33,293 nucleotides of DNA from Candidatus Thorarchaeota archaeon. GTDB taxonomy: Archaea > Asgardarchaeota > Thorarchaeia > Thorarchaeales > Thorarchaeaceae. Position 1 is the stretch's first letter; each line of letters starts with the position of its first letter. The stretch covers positions 1 to 33,293 of the forward strand of contig JAEOUG010000052.1 of assembly GCA_016839445.1 (NCBI GenBank), in the 5' to 3' direction. The notes under the pieces are model-generated. The model was given only the letters and a program-made list of their open reading frames with translations. It made no database searches and was not told the DNA's origin. Position numbers and translations under genes: made by a program. Shown here in pieces: positions 16,150-23,399 of this stretch.

Positions 16150-16422
16150 TCACTTCATGGCAGAGGAATCAAGGATGGGACGAACATGTTTCTCCCAGCT
16201 GGGTTTGAGTGCGAGAACCCTTTCCGCGCAGCAGATTGCCTCTTCATGCTGGTTTAGCCTGTGATGGAGCCGGCCCTTGTAGAACCATGCATCAGCATAG
16301 TCGCTTGACTTCTCTATTGCCTCGGCGTACGCCTTGAGGGCCTCCTCGTAACGGCCATGGGCCTCATGGCTTCTAGCCGTCCGGTAGAGGTCATAGTGAG
16401 ACTTCGGACCTTCGTCTGACAC
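16150..16422 (-). CDS. TPR mini-protein at the end of the methylmalonyl-CoA operon
   Basis: About 90 residues forming two and a half tetratricopeptide repeats: YDLYRTARSHEAHGRYEEAL, AWFYKGRLHHRLNQHEEAIC and a C-terminal cap, LKPSWEKHVRPIL. It is a paralogue of the protein at 22588-22854, with the same repeat register, the shared AWFYK and the shared P-x-W-E-K-H cap. I chose GTG 16422 because GGAGGTG (16431-16437) is eight bases upstream. The frame is open to 16479, but that would put the ribosome site inside the gene. It is the last gene after mutase, MeaB and epimerase and starts 72 bases after the epimerase stop, so it may be a scaffold for that complex. This is inference. Confidence 0.75.
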   Translation of the reverse strand: MSDEGPKSHYDLYRTARSHEAHGRYEEALKAYAEAIEKSSDYADAWFYKGRLHHRLNQHEEAICCAERVLALKPSWEKHVRPILDSSAMK

Positions 16423-16494
16423 CAACAACACACCTCCGAGCGGCATACTATACGCATCTTTTGCAGATAAGGTTAACACGAATCCAGGAATGGC

Positions 16495-16902
16495 CTATGG
16501 TGGCTTCTGGCACAGTTCTACAAGAACGCCGCCTGTAGCCTTGGGATGGATGAAAGCAATCTTCATCCCGTGAGCCCCAATTCGGGCCTGATCGTCAATG
16601 AGGCGGGCTCCAGCTACACGATGAGCCTCTAGAGATGCATCGATGTCTTCGACGCTCAGAGCAATGTGGTGAATACCTCCACCTCGCTTGACGAGAAATC
16701 CTGCAACAGGGCTGTCGTCTGATGTTGGTTCTAGGAGCTCGATTCTACTCTCACCTATAGTGAGGAATGCCACACGGACCTTCTGCTCCTCCACTACTTC
16801 TGCTCCAGTGTAGTCCAACCCCAGAACGTCCCTGTAGTACTCGATCCACTGCTCAATGCTCTCGACAGCTATTCCGATATGATCTACTTTCTTCACGTTC
16901 AT
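16495..16902 (-). CDS. mce: Methylmalonyl-CoA epimerase
   Basis: A 135-residue vicinal-oxygen-chelate protein that interconverts (S)- and (R)-methylmalonyl-CoA. It has two beta-alpha-beta-beta-beta modules. The first begins KVDHIGIAVESIEQW (metal ligand His8) and ends RIELLEP (Glu55). The second begins GGIHHIALSVEDID (His78/79) and ends GGVLVELCQ (Glu129, the usual final ligand or base). The length is typical. It starts 12 bases after the mutase stop, in the same operon. The substrate assignment is secure from this context, since related VOC proteins otherwise have many roles. Confidence 0.95.
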   Translation of the reverse strand: MNVKKVDHIGIAVESIEQWIEYYRDVLGLDYTGAEVVEEQKVRVAFLTIGESRIELLEPTSDDSPVAGFLVKRGGGIHHIALSVEDIDASLEAHRVAGARLIDDQARIGAHGMKIAFIHPKATGGVLVELCQKPP

Positions 16903-16914
16903 GTCGCCAACACC

Positions 16915-18585
16915 TCATAGGTCAGCTGCTCTATACTCTCCGAAGACTCCTCTCAGGACGTCGCAGACCTCACCAATCGTGGCATACGCTTTCACAGCAT
17001 CTAGAATCAATGGCACAAGGTTTGAGTCACCTTCCGCGCCTTGCCGCAGGGCTTCAAGGGCACTCTGGACCTGCATTGCATCCCGTCCGGCCTTCATTGA
17101 TGCAACCCTTTCCTTCTGCTCCCTCTCAGCGTCTGGGTTCACCTTCAGGTAATCGAAAGACTGCTCCTCTTCAACGGTGAACCGGTTTACTCCTACTACA
17201 ACACGTTTCCCTGCATCAACATCCCGTTGGAACTGATAGGCGGAGTCATGAATCTCTCTCTGTACATAGCCCAGCTCAATCGCCTTCGCAGCGCCTCCCA
17301 TCTCGTCTATCTTCTGAATGTATTTCATCGCCGCTTCCTCCAATTGATTGGTGAGGTGCTCTATGTAATAGGATCCAGCAAGAGCGTCTATTGTATCACC
17401 CACACCTGACTCGTATGCGATTATCTGCTGTGTTCGGAGTGCAATCTGAACAGACTGCTCTGTCGGGAGGGAGAGCGCCTCATCGCGGGAGTTTGTGTGC
17501 AGAGACTGCGTGCCTCCGAGGACAGCTTGAAGAGCTTGAAGAGTGACGCGCACAACATTGTTGTCGGGTTGCTGTGCTGTGAGTGTGCAGCCTGCCGTCT
17601 GCGTATGGAACCTCATCTTGCATGAGTTGTCTTCCTTGGCGCCGAAGCGATCTCGCATGATTCTCGCCCAGAGGCGCCTTGCCGCTCTGAACTTGCAGAT
17701 CTCCTCAAGGAAGTCGCTGTGTGATCCAAAGAAGAATGACAGTCTTGACGCGAAGTCATCCACATCGAGACCCGCTCTGGTGGCGGCCTCTACGTAAGCG
17801 ATTCCGTTTGCCAGGGTGAAGGCAACCTCCTGTATTGCAGTGGAACCAGCCTCTCGAATGTGATAGCCACTGATGGAGATTGTGTTCCATAGAGGCATGT
17901 TCTCACTGCAGAACTCAAAGGTGTCAGTGATGAGCCGCATTGACGGCCCGGGAGGAAAAATGTAGGTTCCTCTGGCAACATACTCCTTCAAGATATCATT
18001 TTGGATTGTGCCTCGTAGCTTGTCCATTGAAACTCCCTGCTTCTCGGCGACTGCGATATACATCGCGAGAAGTACCGCGGCAGGGGCATTGATTGTCATC
18101 GACGTTGACACCTTGTCGAGAGGGATTCCAGAGAAGAGAACCTCCATGTCGGCAAGAGAGGTTACTGCCACTCCGACTTTGCCCACCTCTCCCTCAGCGA
18201 GTGGATGGTCCGAATCATAGCCAATCTGAGTAGGAAGATCGAAGGCCACTGAGAGACCTGTCTGGCCCTGTTCTAGGAGGAACTTGAAGCGTTCATTTGA
18301 CTCGCGGGCTGTTGCGAACCCGCTATACTGACGCATGGTCCAGAACCGTCCACGGTATCCTGTTGCCTGAACACCACGAGTGAACGGGAATTGCCCAGGG
18401 AAGCCTAGCTCCGTGATGTATTCATGACCTTCAAGGTCGAGCGGTGTATACAAGCGGTTCACAGGAATGCCAGAGATGGTGCAGAACGCCTTTTCTCGTT
18501 CAGGGTACTTCACCAAGGTCTTCTCAACAAGATCGCGCTTCCAACGCTCATGCTCACTGGAGAGATTCTTCTCAGAGCCCATCAT
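16915..18585 (-). CDS. mcmA1: Methylmalonyl-CoA mutase, catalytic (N-terminal) subunit
   Basis: A 556-residue TIM-barrel subunit that rearranges (R)-methylmalonyl-CoA to succinyl-CoA together with the cobalamin subunit at 19570. It has the family signature [20 protein letters not shown] and the substrate-contacting [16 protein letters not shown]. Further motifs are [50 protein letters not shown] and [15 protein letters not shown]. There is no C-terminal B12 domain, so the enzyme is the split archaeal type. The start is one of two consecutive ATGs after GGTGAG (18585 or 18582). It begins three bases after the meaB stop, indicating tight translational coupling. Isobutyryl-CoA or ethylmalonyl-CoA mutase is possible, but the epimerase neighbour favours methylmalonyl-CoA. 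Confidence 0.96.
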   Translation of the reverse strand: MMGSEKNLSSEHERWKRDLVEKTLVKYPEREKAFCTISGIPVNRLYTPLDLEGHEYITELGFPGQFPFTRGVQATGYRGRFWTMRQYSGFATARESNERFKFLLEQGQTGLSVAFDLPTQIGYDSDHPLAEGEVGKVGVAVTSLADMEVLFSGIPLDKVSTSMTINAPAAVLLAMYIAVAEKQGVSMDKLRGTIQNDILKEYVARGTYIFPPGPSMRLITDTFEFCSENMPLWNTISISGYHIREAGSTAIQEVAFTLANGIAYVEAATRAGLDVDDFASRLSFFFGSHSDFLEEICKFRAARRLWARIMRDRFGAKEDNSCKMRFHTQTAGCTLTAQQPDNNVVRVTLQALQAVLGGTQSLHTNSRDEALSLPTEQSVQIALRTQQIIAYESGVGDTIDALAGSYYIEHLTNQLEEAAMKYIQKIDEMGGAAKAIELGYVQREIHDSAYQFQRDVDAGKRVVVGVNRFTVEEEQSFDYLKVNPDAEREQKERVASMKAGRDAMQVQSALEALRQGAEGDSNLVPLILDAVKAYATIGEVCDVLRGVFGEYRAADL

Positions 18586-18588
18586 AAC

Positions 18589-19548
18589 TCACCTACTCTC
18601 TTTGAACAAGAATTCAGCAATCAGCCGTTCTGCCACTGAGTACGGGTCCTCTTCACGGCTGGCGATTCGTTCTATTGCCTTCTCGTACTCAGGCCTGCCC
18701 TGCAGTTTCTGCAGCAGCTCCTGTGTAAGCTTGAACTTCATGAGTTCCCGTAGTTCGTCCTTGCTCTTCTGGAGACCTCGCTTCTTCATTTCGCCACTAT
18801 CCACCAGATGCTGGTGGTGCTTCAGAATCGTATCAGCGAGCTCCGGTATGCCTTCACCGGACCGGGAGTTTGTAAGGAGGACGGGAGGTCGCCAAGTACG
18901 TTCCCGAGTATCGAGGTCGAGCATTGTGGTGATCTCTGTGGCTTTCTTCTCGGCCCCCGGAAGGTCCTTCTTGTTGACCACGAAGATGTCGGCAATCTCC
19001 ATGATGCCGGCCTTTATCGCCTGAATGTCGTCCCCACTTCCGGGAACGTCGGTGACGACAACTGTGTGAGCGATGTCGATGACCTCAACCTCGGACTGCC
19101 CGGCGCCGACGGTCTCAACGAAGATGATATCCTTGCCGAAGGCATCGATGGCGCGCACGGCATCAGAGGTCGCTCGGGCCAGTCCTCCGAGATGGCCCCT
19201 TGTTCCCATGCTTCTCACAAAGACCTCATCGTCAAGACTGTGCTCCTGCATCCGAATGCGATCGCCAAGCAGGGCGCCGCCAGTGAATGGACTCGAAGGG
19301 TCCACACAGACCACTCCGATAGTCTTCTCTCGACTCCTGAACTCAGCAGTCAGTCTTGTCACGAGGGAGGATTTCCCCGATCCCGGAGGACCGGTTACTC
19401 CTACAATATGAGCCCTCCCAGTGTGCTTGTAGAGTCTGCTCAACACATCGAGAGCTGACGACTCCTCATCTTCAATGAGGGAGATGAGTCGAGCCAAGTC
19501 GCGCCTTCTGCGATTGAGGACACCCTCAACCAAGTCGTCAACTGACAA
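18589..19548 (-). CDS. meaB: MeaB/ArgK-type G-protein chaperone of methylmalonyl-CoA mutase
   Basis: A 319-residue G3E-type GTPase that protects the mutase and gates cobalamin exchange. The P-loop VTGPPGSGKSSLVTRL is at about 51-66. It is followed by VVCVDPSSPFTGGALLGDRI (Walker A' and the switch region), MGTRGHLGG, the ETVGAGQSEVEV switch and the guanine-specificity motif VNKKDLPG. The C-terminal helices (RRRDLARLI at the N-terminus and KLTQELLQKLQG near the end) are those used for dimerisation in the family. The TTG start at 19548 follows GAGGTTGAT. It lies between the two mutase subunit genes in one operon, the standard genomic association. Confidence 0.95.
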   Translation of the reverse strand: MSVDDLVEGVLNRRRRDLARLISLIEDEESSALDVLSRLYKHTGRAHIVGVTGPPGSGKSSLVTRLTAEFRSREKTIGVVCVDPSSPFTGGALLGDRIRMQEHSLDDEVFVRSMGTRGHLGGLARATSDAVRAIDAFGKDIIFVETVGAGQSEVEVIDIAHTVVVTDVPGSGDDIQAIKAGIMEIADIFVVNKKDLPGAEKKATEITTMLDLDTRERTWRPPVLLTNSRSGEGIPELADTILKHHQHLVDSGEMKKRGLQKSKDELRELMKFKLTQELLQKLQGRPEYEKAIERIASREEDPYSVAERLIAEFLFKESR

Positions 19549-19569
19549 GGTATCAACCTCATGGAGAAG

Positions 19570-19971
19570 CTAGACCTTCGCGTGACTCTGAATGAACGTT
19601 ACAATCTCCTCAAGGGGCGTGCCTGGACCGAAGACCTCAGAGATCCCGGCTTTCTTCAAATCCGGAATATCATCCTCCGGTATGATACCGCCACCTACGA
19701 CCAAGATGTCATCAGCCCCTTCCTTTCTCAGCAACTCCATTATCTTGGGAAAGAGGGCATTGTGAGCTCCACTCAGGATGCTCAGACCAATCACGTGCAC
19801 ATTCTCGTCAAGAGCTGCCCTGACTATCATCTCGGGGGTCTGGCGAAGACCAGTGTATATCACTTCCATGCCAGCATCTCGCAGGGCACGAGCCACGACT
19901 TTGGCGCCACGGTCATGTCCATCAAGGCCCGGTTTCGCCACAAGCACTCGTATCTTCTTGGAAGAACTCAA
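19570..19971 (-). CDS. mcmA2: Methylmalonyl-CoA mutase, cobalamin-binding subunit
   Basis: A 133-residue B12-binding Rossmann-like domain. [18 protein letters not shown] contains the D-x-H-x-x-G motif, with His19 as lower axial cobalt ligand. [18 protein letters not shown] and [17 protein letters not shown] are the two other cobalamin-tail contacts (SxL and GG). It is the first gene of the five-gene operon. The best start is TTG 19971, five bases after GAGGTG (19977-19982). The GTG at 19977 is part of that site. The TATA box at 20017-20025 gives a leader of about 25 bases. Confidence 0.95.
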   Translation of the reverse strand: MSSSKKIRVLVAKPGLDGHDRGAKVVARALRDAGMEVIYTGLRQTPEMIVRAALDENVHVIGLSILSGAHNALFPKIMELLRKEGADDILVVGGGIIPEDDIPDLKKAGISEVFGPGTPLEEIVTFIQSHAKV

Positions 19972-20016
19972 GAGCACACCTCAGGTAGTTATAGCGGTGC
20001 TTCTGAACTGGGCGCC

Positions 20017-20025
20017 GATATAAAG
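20017..20025 (-). promoter_or_regulatory. TATA box of the methylmalonyl-CoA operon
   Basis: CTTTATATC on the minus strand stands about 50 bases before the TTG of the cobalamin subunit gene. It is the only strong TATA-like element before the five co-directional genes, whose gaps are 21, 3, 12 and 72 bases. Confidence 0.6.
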
Positions 20026-20044
20026 CCTTTCGATGTAGAGGAAT

Positions 20045-21058
20045 CTACTCCTCCATGATGTGGACTATGTTCTCTCGTCCCTCACGGAATCGTCTCACGA
20101 GGCCTCGCTCTTCCAGGTTGTTAAGAAGCAGACTGACCTTCGCCTGGGACATTTCCGTCCCCGTGTAGAGATCCTTCTGTGAGCATGAGCCGCCCTTCTC
20201 GCGAATCAAGTCGAGTATCTCTTCTTCCTCGTTCGTGACTCCAACGAAACGGACCTTGCCAATCTTCTTGAATCGACGAATAATGGACGGTCCGAAGAAC
20301 ACAGAGGCCGCTCCAACCGCGAGTCCAATCAGTATGCCGCCAAGGAGCCAAAGAGGGGAAGCTACCACCGCATTGCCACCAGGGCACAGCAGCTGGTATT
20401 TGATGATGTATACTCGCTCCTGTCCAGGCTGGAGAAGAGGAGTGAACCAGACAAACGACAGAGTGCGACCGTCTGTGAAGTTGAGCTCATTGTCTGGGAA
20501 GATGGGCACGACAGACTCATCGGAAAGCAGAGAATCTTCGGGTAGTGTTGCAGTGAATGTGAAGTTGTGATAGGCATCCATTGGCCGAACATAGAAGATG
20601 AAGTCTGAGAGCTGAATCCCTGTCTCTGATCCCGAATAGGGGTCCGATTGAAGGTCCAGTGCCCTGACTCGAATCGTGAGCCATACGCATTCGCCTGACG
20701 CAACTGCCAATGGCAACGAAACAACGATTACCGTGTAGCGGTCCAGAAGGGTGGCATAGGCCCCAGTGGAAGTCCCGTTTACTACTGCCGAGAGGACATT
20801 GGCCTCCAGCGAATCAACCCGGAGCGAGAACTCGGTAACGTCGGATGGGCCTTGGTTGGTCATAAGTGCGTTGAAGGTGAGTATCGTGACTCCCTGCGCG
20901 GACATGACTGCGGTAATCTCCACGGGATCAAGAAGAATGTCATCGGTCTGAGCGACGACAGTCTGAGCAGTTGTGAACGGAATCATGGCAACTAGAGAGA
21001 GCAAGATGATAGTGCAGGCCACGCTTCTTCTCAAGTAGTGTTCACATCCAGTCTTCAT
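20045..21058 (-). CDS. Membrane-tethered winged-helix regulator with an extracellular beta domain
   Basis: A 337-residue protein with three parts. Residues 10-31 (RSVACTIILLSLVAMIPFTT) are a signal peptide or anchor. Residues about 35-230 form an external, probably beta-sandwich domain with Asn-x-Ser/Thr sites (NGTS, NFTFTA, NFTDG). Residues 235-256 form a membrane segment followed by the basic stop-transfer RRFKKIGK. Residues 274-337 are a cytoplasmic winged helix, GSCSQKDLYTGTEMSQAKVS, whose wing ends in NIVHIMEE. The architecture implies sensing outside and DNA binding inside. Similar membrane-anchored MarR-like proteins occur in archaea. It follows the anchored surface protein gene on the same strand, with a strong hairpin at 21128-21152 between. 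The signal and target genes are unknown. Confidence 0.75.
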   Translation of the reverse strand: MKTGCEHYLRRSVACTIILLSLVAMIPFTTAQTVVAQTDDILLDPVEITAVMSAQGVTILTFNALMTNQGPSDVTEFSLRVDSLEANVLSAVVNGTSTGAYATLLDRYTVIVVSLPLAVASGECVWLTIRVRALDLQSDPYSGSETGIQLSDFIFYVRPMDAYHNFTFTATLPEDSLLSDESVVPIFPDNELNFTDGRTLSFVWFTPLLQPGQERVYIIKYQLLCPGGNAVVASPLWLLGGILIGLAVGAASVFFGPSIIRRFKKIGKVRFVGVTNEEEEILDLIREKGGSCSQKDLYTGTEMSQAKVSLLLNNLEERGLVRRFREGRENIVHIMEE

Positions 21059-21127
21059 GGTTCCATCGAAGTTGTCTGGTTAGATGCTGCAGTTCTCTGA
21101 TAAGGGTTCTTTTAGTGATAGCGGGTT

Positions 21128-21152
21128 GGGAGGCGGAGAGAGGCCGCCTCCC
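21128..21152. terminator. Very stable GC-rich hairpin between the surface-protein and regulator genes
   Basis: GGGAGGCGG (21128-21136) and CCGCCTCCC (21144-21152) form a perfect nine-base stem with a seven-base loop, 24 bases after the stop of the surface-protein gene. No T-run follows on either strand. It may be a processing or attenuation hairpin, not a classical terminator. Confidence 0.5.
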
Positions 21153-21175
21153 GTTTGATACGTGCGCCAGAGGTT

Positions 21176-22336
21176 CTATTTCCTTCGAACCAACACAATG
21201 AGTACTGCCAGGATTACAACTCCACCTATTCCTAGTGCAAGGAGGGTGTCAGTATCTAGTCCCATTGATGGAGCGGCGTCTGCATAGAGCCCAATCGACG
21301 GGTCATGCAGAATACTCCCACCATCGAAGTTGGGATAAGATAGATAGACAGCAATACCAGCCCCAGTTGGTACGTATGAAGCGTTGACGTAGACGAGTTC
21401 TTGCTCGCCGCCGGGCCACGTTATCAGGGCCTGATCAACCCAGCTAAAGAAGCCTTGAGGAACTGCACTGGCGGCATCAATGAAGTCCATGCATTGCGTG
21501 TCAGTTCCATTCATCCTCTCGAATTGGGTCTCGTTGCCACCTATTGTGGTCCAGTTCATCGATGAGTCGATTGTGTTGTTGTGGGTTCGTTCACGGGTCC
21601 TAACTCTGTGTCGATTCTGCTGTGGGTCGCCCGAATCAAGGTCCTCCTTTTGGAGGGTCTGGAGTGCAACCGATGAAGTCTCACTACTGAAGGGGAAGTT
21701 GCCAATCTCGATGTCCATCTTCAGTTCCGATCTCCCCTCAACAAGGTAGCTTACGTTTGCCCCTCTGTCATCTGTAACGAGGCCTTGGTAGTCGTTCAGG
21801 TAGATATGAGCCCAGATCTGAAGAGTGACATCTTCGAATCGAGCTACTGATCCTGAGCCCTCAAGGGCTGCCGGCTCAGAAGTGAGCGGCACTGGACCAG
21901 CGCGAACTCCGCTCTTGGTGTACTTGAGCCAGACTTCTGTCGTTATACCATCTTCTACGACACTGCCAGTCGTCAAGGACCATTCGTAGGCGGCCAAGGG
22001 AGCGAAGTGGAGAGCCTCACCGCTCTGATAGGCACCGTCCTCATTCAGGTCCTCGAATTCAACAATCATGACATATGAGGTCTGGAACTTGGCGTGCTCA
22101 GCGTGCTCATCCACGGCAAACCAGAAGTGTAGTTGGGGAATCTCGCTGTCCGCCATTATGGATATGATGTCAGTCTTCACCCAGACCGATCCGTCGGCAG
22201 TTCGGGTCTGCTCGGGAGGAGAGCCAGAACCCTGACCACCAGGACCTCCCTCTTGCGCACTCACACTAAGAGTTGAAGTGGCAAGAAGCGTGCCCACTAG
22301 GAGTAGTCCGAGTAGTACTTTGTGGCTATTCTTCAG
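21176..22336 (-). CDS. Secreted, C-terminally anchored surface protein with an apparent CTG start
   Basis: A 386-residue protein of unknown function. With initiation at CTG 22336 the N-terminus reads MKNSHKVLLGLLLVGTLLAT, a complete signal peptide ending near VSAQE. The frame closes at TGA 22343-22345, and the only other start, GTG 22297, would remove the basic N-region. GGTGA (22343-22347) is six bases before the CTG, and the TATA box at 22370-22378 gives a leader of about ten bases. The mature protein has a Gly-rich stretch, a long beta-rich region with several N-glycosylation-type sites, and a C-terminal membrane anchor, TLLALGIGGVVILAVLIVLV, followed by RRK. This is the topology of archaeal surface-layer-associated proteins. 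No catalytic motif is recognised. Confidence 0.75.
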   Translation of the reverse strand: MKNSHKVLLGLLLVGTLLATSTLSVSAQEGGPGGQGSGSPPEQTRTADGSVWVKTDIISIMADSEIPQLHFWFAVDEHAEHAKFQTSYVMIVEFEDLNEDGAYQSGEALHFAPLAAYEWSLTTGSVVEDGITTEVWLKYTKSGVRAGPVPLTSEPAALEGSGSVARFEDVTLQIWAHIYLNDYQGLVTDDRGANVSYLVEGRSELKMDIEIGNFPFSSETSSVALQTLQKEDLDSGDPQQNRHRVRTRERTHNNTIDSSMNWTTIGGNETQFERMNGTDTQCMDFIDAASAVPQGFFSWVDQALITWPGGEQELVYVNASYVPTGAGIAVYLSYPNFDGGSILHDPSIGLYADAAPSMGLDTDTLLALGIGGVVILAVLIVLVRRK

Positions 22337-22369
22337 TGGTTGTCACCTAGGTTCTTCGCTGCCCGTAGT

Positions 22370-22378
22370 TATATAATG
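22370..22378 (-). promoter_or_regulatory. TATA box of the surface-protein gene
   Basis: ATTATATAAC on the minus strand is the most canonical TATA box in the window. It predicts a start near 22348, just ahead of the GGTGA ribosome-binding site and the CTG codon. Confidence 0.65.
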
Positions 22379-22445
22379 TCTATTTCATGTACTCCTACTG
22401 CCGGACGCAAATGCGCTCTATAGGGGTCTAGAACTAGCCTCAAGG

Positions 22446-22454
22446 CTTTATACA
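22446..22454 (+). promoter_or_regulatory. TATA-like box on the plus strand upstream of the second TPR gene
   Basis: CTTTATACAT predicts transcription near 22472. A closer, weaker element, TTATTAG (22549-22555), would give a short leader to ATG 22588. Both are in the 250-base divergent region 22337-22587, which holds no other visible feature. Confidence 0.35.
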
Positions 22455-22587
22455 TCCTTAGAATTTTCATGAGGGGCATCATATTACCTCTTGTTGTCTA
22501 GGCGTCGTCACATTGGAACTGCAAGATGATTCTGGGAATGCCTCAGAGTTATTAGGGTACACTCGAAAGGTTACGCGGGATAGGATA

Positions 22588-22854
22588 ATGGCTGCAGAGA
22601 TTGATGAACGCACACAGTACGATTGGTTCTCAGTAGGCAAGATGCATGAAACAAGGAATGAATACAAGGAAGCAATTCAGGCATACGAGGAAGCTATCAA
22701 GCTGGATCCCAAGTTCGCCAAGGCATGGTTCTACAAATCCAGAGCCCATCACGCTCTCAAACAGAAGAAAGAAGCAAGGGAGTGCGCCGTGAAAGCCCTC
22801 CAGCTTGAGCCCACATGGGAGAAGCACATCAAGAAGTTCATACCGGACATCTAG
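22588..22854 (+). CDS. TPR mini-protein (paralogue of the one at 16150)
   Basis: An 88-residue protein (MAAEIDERTQYDWFSVGKMH) made of two TPR units plus a capping helix: YDWFSVGKMHETRNEYKEAI, then AWFYKSRAHHALKQKKEARE, then LEPTWEKHIKKFI. The register, length and cap match the protein at 16150-16422. ATG 22588 is chosen because it gives the same size as the paralogue. The frame is open to TTG 22513, which would add 25 residues without TPR character. It stands alone and ends two bases before the convergent stop of the next gene. The function is probably protein-protein contact, and the partner is unknown. Confidence 0.78.
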   Translation: MAAEIDERTQYDWFSVGKMHETRNEYKEAIQAYEEAIKLDPKFAKAWFYKSRAHHALKQKKEARECAVKALQLEPTWEKHIKKFIPDI

Positions 22855-22856
22855 TC

Positions 22857-23303
22857 CTAGATGAACGCAGAGGAGCTGTCTGGGTACAAGAGCACGAAGA
22901 CAGCCTGATTGAGAGTCAGTATTTGCCGGTCAACCCACTGCATCACGAGATCAACATTCTCCTTAGTTGATACCTGACTCAGGGCCGCGAGAGTCGGGTC
23001 CTTAGAACCAGGGAGCTTCAGGAGCTCCTCGATAGTCTGCACCAAGATTGTCTGACGAACGTCTGGAGCCGTTTCGGTAAGATAGTACAAGACGCCGTCC
23101 CTTGTGGCATCATCGATATTGGAGTGGGATGCTGACTCGGAGATTGCGTTTGATATGTTTGACACGACCCTGCTATCCTTCAGATCCCGAAGCTCATTCT
23201 CAATTATCGTGACAATCGCTTTGGTGATCTCAGGGTCCGCACTCAGAATACTGACTAGGTCAGAGCGAGCCTGCATTGGGTCAAGTCCGTCGTCTTTGCT
23301 CAA
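22857..23303 (-). CDS. Uncharacterised helical protein
   Basis: A 148-residue soluble protein that appears entirely alpha-helical and acidic. Its helices are spaced like HEAT or similar repeats (for example ELRDLKDSRVVSNISNAIS and QTILVQTIEELLKLPG). It has no cysteine, no membrane segment and no recognisable motif. The start is TTG 23303 with a poor ribosome-binding site. A TATA-like CATAAAAACG at about 23361-23370 and the repeat cluster at 23317-23359 lie upstream. It has its own promoter downstream of the HAD gene, and its 3' end meets that of the TPR gene. I do not recognise the family. Confidence 0.65.
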   Translation of the reverse strand: MSKDDGLDPMQARSDLVSILSADPEITKAIVTIIENELRDLKDSRVVSNISNAISESASHSNIDDATRDGVLYYLTETAPDVRQTILVQTIEELLKLPGSKDPTLAALSQVSTKENVDLVMQWVDRQILTLNQAVFVLLYPDSSSAFI

Positions 23304-23316
23304 GGTTCTCAGTACC

Positions 23317-23359
23317 CCTAGACTGGGTTTACGTGCACCTAGACTAAATCGCCTTAGTC
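23317..23359. repeat. Direct and inverted repeat cluster before the unknown helical gene
   Basis: CCTAGACT occurs at 23317-23324 and 23338-23345, 21 bases apart. GACTAA (23342-23347) and TTAGTC (23354-23359) form an inverted pair with a six-base spacer. The cluster lies between the predicted TATA box and the TTG 23303, where a repressor would act. Confidence 0.45.
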
Positions 23360-23399
23360 CGTTTTTATGTCTGTTTCGTGCGTACTTGAGATGTACTAC

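Noticed and set aside
18808-19458. 216-codon open frame on the plus strand
   Set aside because: It lies entirely antisense to meaB, whose GTPase motifs are intact, and its own translation shows no domain or ribosome-binding site.
23317-23359. Short repeats as a possible CRISPR remnant
   Set aside because: Only two eight-base copies, no spacer-sized unit and no cas gene nearby. An operator is the simpler reading.
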